Part shown: piece after piece, positions 31,326-34,905 of the stretch
Position numbering within the stretch: position 1 is the stretch's first letter
Layout of the letters: every line of letters starts with the position of its first letter
Assembly: GCA_030691775.1 (NCBI GenBank)
Contig: JAUYDN010000141.1
Location: forward strand, 1-34,905
Source: Dehalococcoidia bacterium
GTDB lineage: Bacteria > Chloroflexota > Dehalococcoidia > Dehalococcoidales > Fen-1064
DNA: 34,905 bases
Direction of reading: 5' to 3'
Program-made: the position numbers and the translations under genes
Notes under the pieces: generated by a model
Database searches by the model: none
What the model was told of the DNA's origin: nothing
What the model saw: the letters and a program-made list of their open reading frames with translations, nothing else

Positions 31326-32220
31326 TAACCTCCATTATACCGTTGACCAGCCGGGCGCCAGACTTGATAAATACCTTAGCGAAAAGTGCCCGGAGCTATC
31401 ACGCACGCAGGCGCAGAAGCTAATTGAAGAGGGACTGGTCACCGTCAACGGCCAACTCCAGAAAGCCAGCTACAGGCTCGCCGCCGGCGCTCAAGTGCGG
31501 GTCCGCATACCACCCCCTGCTCCCAGCCACCTCATCGCTGAAGATATCCCCATCCCTATCCTGTATGAAGACGAGGATATTCTCGTGGTGGACAAGCCGG
31601 CGGGTATGACCGTTCACCCCGCCCCCGGCAACCCCGAACACACGCTGGTCAATGCCATCCTCGCTCGCCTGAAAAATATACCGGGCGGGACGGAACGACC
31701 CGGAATCGTACACCGGCTGGATAAAGACACCTCCGGTGTGATGGTCGTCGCCAAAAACCCGGCGGCGCACGAAACACTTGCCGCGCAGTTCAAAGGGCAT
31801 ACCGTAACCAAGGTCTACCTGGCGCTGGTGAGAGGACGGCTCACACCGGCAGAGGGTATCATCGAGGCGCACATCGGGCGGGACACGGGCGATAGGAAGA
31901 AGATGGCGGTGGCGGCGGAGAGCCGTGGCAGGCAGGCGCGCACCCGTTATAAAGTCCTGCGCTACCTGGATGATTACACCTACCTGGAAGTGATGCCGGA
32001 GACAGGACGCACCCACCAGATACGCGTCCACCTTTCCGCTATCGGCTACCCGGTGGTGGGAGACGCCACTTACGGCGTGAAGTCGCCGTTTTTGTCCCGA
32101 CAATTCCTGCACGCGCACAAGCTCGGTTTCCGTTTGCCCTTAACCGGGGAATATGTGGAATTTACCGCAGCTTTACCACCCGAACTGGAACGGGCGCTGA
32201 AAGAGATAGGGCAAGTGTGA
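31309..32220 (+). CDS. rluD: 23S rRNA pseudouridine synthase, RluD family
   Basis: 303 aa from ATG 31309; the track adds 18 residues that do not fit the family. N-terminal S4 domain ([25 protein letters not shown]), then the RluA-family catalytic core [18 protein letters not shown] with D138, YLALVRG, and the ending [20 protein letters not shown]. RluD modifies helix 69 of 23S rRNA; whether this one is RluD or a paralogue cannot be told by motif alone, but the S4 domain and length fit RluD. The ribosome site is weak and translation may depend on the overlapping HicB-like gene. Confidence 0.9.
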   Translation: MLETANNLHYTVDQPGARLDKYLSEKCPELSRTQAQKLIEEGLVTVNGQLQKASYRLAAGAQVRVRIPPPAPSHLIAEDIPIPILYEDEDILVVDKPAGMTVHPAPGNPEHTLVNAILARLKNIPGGTERPGIVHRLDKDTSGVMVVAKNPAAHETLAAQFKGHTVTKVYLALVRGRLTPAEGIIEAHIGRDTGDRKKMAVAAESRGRQARTRYKVLRYLDDYTYLEVMPETGRTHQIRVHLSAIGYPVVGDATYGVKSPFLSRQFLHAHKLGFRLPLTGEYVEFTAALPPELERALKEIGQV

Positions 32221-32265
32221 TAGAATTTGTTGAAAAGTGGATTAAATTATATGCGGAGTATAACC

Positions 32266-32799
32266 ATGCAACATCATCTGCACGTAAGAGAAAGCTATAC
32301 GGTTGATTACGCCGGGTTCTGGCTCAGGCTCGGCGCCATAATTATCGATGGCGGTATTTTGTGGGGTCTGAACTACCTGATGACCGGCTTATGGAACCTG
32401 GCGTCCGGTCTGCCATGGGCGGGGTTGACGCAACAGATGATAGAAGAAGGTATCACCACGGTTTCCCTGTGGTGGCTCCGTTCCCTTATTTTCTTACTGG
32501 TATTGGTGTTTTACTTCGTCGGGTTCTGGGCGTGGCGCGGTCAGACACCCGGCAAGATGGTCTTCAGGGTGAAAGTTACCCGCTTCGATGGCTCACCTAT
32601 CGGCTGGGGCGGAGCTTTCCTGCGCTTCTGCGGCTACATCATCTCCGTCATGACACTGCTCATCGGGTTCTTCTGGATGGCTTTTGACGGCCGGCGCCAG
32701 GGCATCCACGATAAGGTGGCGGAGACATTCGTCGTCCGTATCCCCACCCGTAAAGAGCTTACCGCCTGGCGGGTCAGTCCCCAGGGGAGAGCCTCTTGA
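32266..32799 (+). CDS. RDD-family membrane protein
   Basis: 177 aa from ATG 32266, chosen because GCGGAG lies about eight bases upstream; the track uses a TTG 13 codons earlier. RDD pattern: YAGFWLRLGAIIIDGGIL near the start (Arg and Asp), a second span RSLIFLLVLVFYFVGFWAW, then RGQTPGKMVFRVKVTRFDG, and the last span ending FDGRRQGIHDKVAETFVV. RDD proteins are small membrane proteins; some are linked to Na+/H+ exchange, most are unknown. It ends with a four-base overlap (TTGA) with gltX. Confidence 0.88.
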   Translation: MQHHLHVRESYTVDYAGFWLRLGAIIIDGGILWGLNYLMTGLWNLASGLPWAGLTQQMIEEGITTVSLWWLRSLIFLLVLVFYFVGFWAWRGQTPGKMVFRVKVTRFDGSPIGWGGAFLRFCGYIISVMTLLIGFFWMAFDGRRQGIHDKVAETFVVRIPTRKELTAWRVSPQGRAS

Positions 32800-34265
32800 C
32801 GGATAAAGTCCGCACCCGGTTCGCACCCAGCCCCACCGGCGAACCCCACATCGGCAATGCCCATTCTGCGTTGTTCGGCTGGCTGTTTGCGCGGCACAAC
32901 CACGGCGTTTTCATCCTGCGTATCGAAGATACGGACGTGGAGCGCAAAGTCGAGGGTAGTGTAGAAAAAATCCTCGAAGGTCTGCGCTATCTCGGCATGG
33001 ACTGGGACGAGGGACCCGAGGTTGGAGGTAATTACGGACCGTATTTTCAATCGGACCGGCTCGACCTCTATCACAAGTATGCCAGGGAGTTGGTGGAAAG
33101 CGGGCACGCCTATCACTGCTATTGTACTGAGGAGCGCCTCGAAGCCATGCGCGCCGAGCAGACCAGCCGTAAGCTCCCGCCGGGCTACGACCGCCGTTGC
33201 CGCAACCTGACCCCCGAACAAGGGGAAACCGAGGAAAGAAAGGGCATCAAGCCGGTGGTCCGTTTCAAGGTCCCCCTCTACGGGCAGACCCGCTTCCACG
33301 ATGAAATCTGGGGTAACATCAGCTTTGAAAACAACACTATCGACGACCTCATCCTGTTGAAGACCGATGGTTTCCCTACCTATCACCTGGCTAACGTCGT
33401 CGACGACCACTTTATGGAGGTCACACACGTTTTACGCGCCGAGGAATGGCTTTCCAGTACGCCACGCCACATTCTGATATATAACGCGCTCGGCTGGACA
33501 CCGCCGCTTTTCGCCCACCTGCCGATGTTAATCGGCCCGGACAGGAGCAAGTTGGGTAAGCGGCACGGCGCTACCTCCGTGCTGGAGTACCGGGAACAGG
33601 GCTACCTGCCGGAGGCAATGGTCAACTTTCTGGCATTGCTGGGCTGGTCTCTGGACGATAAGACTGAAATCATGACCCGCGAAGAGCTTATCCGCTATTT
33701 TACCCTGGAGCGGGTTAGCAAGACCGCAGCCGTCTTCAACCATGAAAAGCTCAAATGGATGAACGGCGTTTACATCCGCAAACTGACCCCGGAGGATTTT
33801 GCACAACGGTGTCTGCCGTTCCTGAAAAAGGCGTTTCCGGATATTGCTCTCCCCAACGACTATGTGCGCCGGGTACTGCCGCTGGTGCAAGAGCGTGCCA
33901 AAATACTTTTCGAAGTGCCGGGACTGACCCGCTATTTCTTCACCGATAAGCTCGATTATGATGCCAACCTGCTCATCGGCAAAGGGATGACGGCGGAAAC
34001 CACCCGGCAGGCACTCCTGGTGGCGAAGGAACGGCTGGAGAAACTGCCTGCCTTCGATGAGCAATCGCTGGAAGCCCTGTTGCGCCCGCTGACAGAGGAG
34101 CTGGGGATAAAAGCGGGACAGCTTTTCGGGGCTTTGCGGACGGCGGTGAGCGGCGAAACAGCCACCCCACCCCTCTTCCAGATGATGGCGGTGCTGGGAC
34201 GGGAACGGTGCCTGGAGAGGATTGGGGATGCGATACAGCGGCTGTCGTCACTACCTGGGAAATAG
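32796..34265 (+). CDS. gltX: Glutamyl-tRNA synthetase
   Basis: 489-aa class I synthetase. HIGH motif in APSPTGEPHIGNAHSAL; KMSKS loop as SKLGKRHGATSV; also FILRIEDTDVERKVEGS and the conserved HVLRAEEWLSSTPRHI. A CYCTEERL cysteine motif is followed by a third Cys in RRCRN. The C-terminal anticodon-binding domain follows. Start is TTG overlapping the RDD stop, with GGGGAGAG eight bases upstream. Whether it is discriminating or also makes Glu-tRNA-Gln cannot be read here; no glnS is in the window. Confidence 0.97.
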   Translation: MTDKVRTRFAPSPTGEPHIGNAHSALFGWLFARHNHGVFILRIEDTDVERKVEGSVEKILEGLRYLGMDWDEGPEVGGNYGPYFQSDRLDLYHKYARELVESGHAYHCYCTEERLEAMRAEQTSRKLPPGYDRRCRNLTPEQGETEERKGIKPVVRFKVPLYGQTRFHDEIWGNISFENNTIDDLILLKTDGFPTYHLANVVDDHFMEVTHVLRAEEWLSSTPRHILIYNALGWTPPLFAHLPMLIGPDRSKLGKRHGATSVLEYREQGYLPEAMVNFLALLGWSLDDKTEIMTREELIRYFTLERVSKTAAVFNHEKLKWMNGVYIRKLTPEDFAQRCLPFLKKAFPDIALPNDYVRRVLPLVQERAKILFEVPGLTRYFFTDKLDYDANLLIGKGMTAETTRQALLVAKERLEKLPAFDEQSLEALLRPLTEELGIKAGQLFGALRTAVSGETATPPLFQMMAVLGRERCLERIGDAIQRLSSLPGK

Positions 34266-34282
34266 GCACGTCCTGCCCCAAT

Positions 34283-34377
34283 TTGTCATTCCCGCGAAGC
34301 CTGTCCCGTATGAGCGACTTCATCGCCATCCCGATTCAGTCGGGACTCCGATACGGGAGCGGGAGTCCAGAATGAGA
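34283..34377 (+). repeat. Intergenic repeat containing 49-base element copy 2
   Basis: Begins TGTCATTCCCGCGAAGCC and ends GGAGTCCAGAATGAGAG. The part 34298-34346 is the reverse complement of 19615-19663 with one mismatch. It sits between gltX and the radical SAM gene. Confidence 0.8.
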
Positions 34378-34449
34378 GTATACCCCTTGATTCCGGGTCA
34401 GTATGATGACATTCCGCTGTTGCCTGTGAATATCGTAAAATACTGTTAG

Positions 34450-34905
34450 ATGAGCCATTCGTTTTTACAACCCTCCTATCTTGCTTTATACCGTTCCGGT
34501 GAACTGCAAACCCGCGCTGATTTGCTGGAATCGCGGTTAGCGGACTGTGACCTCTGCCCGCACCTGTGCCATGTAAACCGCCTCGAAGGGGAAATAGGTT
34601 TCTGCCGCTCCGGGCCGCAATCAATCGTTTGCGCGGTGTGCGACCACCACGGTGAAGAACCGCCCGTTTCCGGCGAGAGAGGTTCGGGCACTATTTTCTT
34701 CGGGAACTGCACCATGCGCTGTGTCTATTGCCAGAACTACCAGATATCGCAAAACCCGCGTGCCATGAACGGTAAGGAAATGGATGCCCGCTCCCTCGCG
34801 GTGAAAATGCTTTTCCTGCAGAATGACCTCGGGTGCCACAACATCAACCTCGTTTCGCCAACGCACTTTGTCCCGCAGATTGTACGGGCGGTGCTGGAAG
34901 CTGTG
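34450..34905 (+). CDS. PflA-like radical SAM protein, N-terminal part
   Basis: Open at the right edge, so absent from the track; ATG 34450 gives 152 codons without a stop. It begins MSHSFLQPSYLALYRSGELQ. An N-terminal cysteine cluster CDLCPHLCHVNR with GFCRSG resembles the extra motif in COG1313/PflX proteins. The radical SAM motif is GNCTMRCVYCQNYQIS (CxxxCxxC), followed by NINLVSPTHFVPQIVRA, typical of the same family. These are annotated as pyruvate-formate-lyase-activating-like enzymes; in several genomes they accompany AMMECR1 and MEMO proteins. The substrate is unknown. No clear ribosome site precedes the ATG. Confidence 0.85.
   Translation, partial: MSHSFLQPSYLALYRSGELQTRADLLESRLADCDLCPHLCHVNRLEGEIGFCRSGPQSIVCAVCDHHGEEPPVSGERGSGTIFFGNCTMRCVYCQNYQISQNPRAMNGKEMDARSLAVKMLFLQNDLGCHNINLVSPTHFVPQIVRAVLEAV

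Noticed and set aside
34286-34624. 112-aa minus-strand ORF opposite the radical SAM gene
   Set aside because: Antisense to a gene with clear CxxxCxxC motif and built partly from repeat sequence.

Overview
The window looks like part of a bacterial chromosome from a Dehalococcoidia-type Chloroflexota, close to the replication origin. The evidence is gene content and order: dnaA-obgE-nadD on the minus strand, then gyrB, relA and hisS nearby. As far as I recall, Dehalococcoides genomes begin with the same gene set. This taxonomic call rests on remembered synteny and general protein character, not on a search. There are no rRNA genes, no convincing tRNA, no CRISPR array, no transposase and no phage module. 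Most of the window is compact housekeeping DNA, broken by intergenic stretches full of short palindromic dispersed repeats.

Layout. 1-343 (-): N-terminus of an epoxyqueuosine-reductase-like protein running off the left edge. 626-1894 (-): an AT-rich orphan gene with a PD-(D/E)XK nuclease-like N-terminus, followed by a tRNA-like fragment and a minus-strand terminator. 2315-5863 (+): polA-mutM repair pair, with an apparently leaderless polA. 6386-10455 (+): comEA, comEC and a thiolase-like gene lacking the usual cysteine. 10475-10582 (-): a 35-aa small ORF. 10862-13201 (+): rplY, ilvE, plsY. 13551-16047 (-): relA-rpsT. 16458-17465 (-): a lipoprotein esterase flanked by near-identical repeats. 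18020-19267 (+): hisS. 19763-21357 (-): a 39-aa membrane peptide plus amt. 21653-23602 (+): gyrB. 23699-27231 (-): dnaA, obgE and nadD. 27232-27931: non-coding, candidate origin. 27932-29672 (+): fmt-mazG. 29939-34265 (+): a DksA/TraR-type zinc protein, lspA, two tandem HicB-like proteins, rluD, an RDD membrane protein and gltX. 34450-end (+): N-terminus of a PflA-like radical SAM protein.

How the genes work together. Replication and repair are served by DnaA, GyrB, Pol I and MutM. DNA uptake is served by ComEA and ComEC. Translation and its control involve L25, S20, HisRS, GluRS, Fmt, RluD, ObgE and Rel. Metabolic and envelope functions include IlvE, PlsY, NadD, Amt, LspA and the esterase.

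Most interesting points. DnaA has R-S-P-A-T-I where R-D-H-T-T-V is usual in the DNA-recognition signature, and I saw no consensus DnaA boxes. Pol I has Asp at the steric-gate Glu of motif A and a degraded Exo III motif. Rel has HDVEEN instead of HDxxED. The thiolase-like protein has Ser at the nucleophile position. The AT-rich putative nuclease is next to a tRNA-like scar. Two unannotated small proteins have good ribosome binding sites. I did not find a clear new multi-gene defence or mobile system; the altered initiator plus unusual origin region is the best lead.
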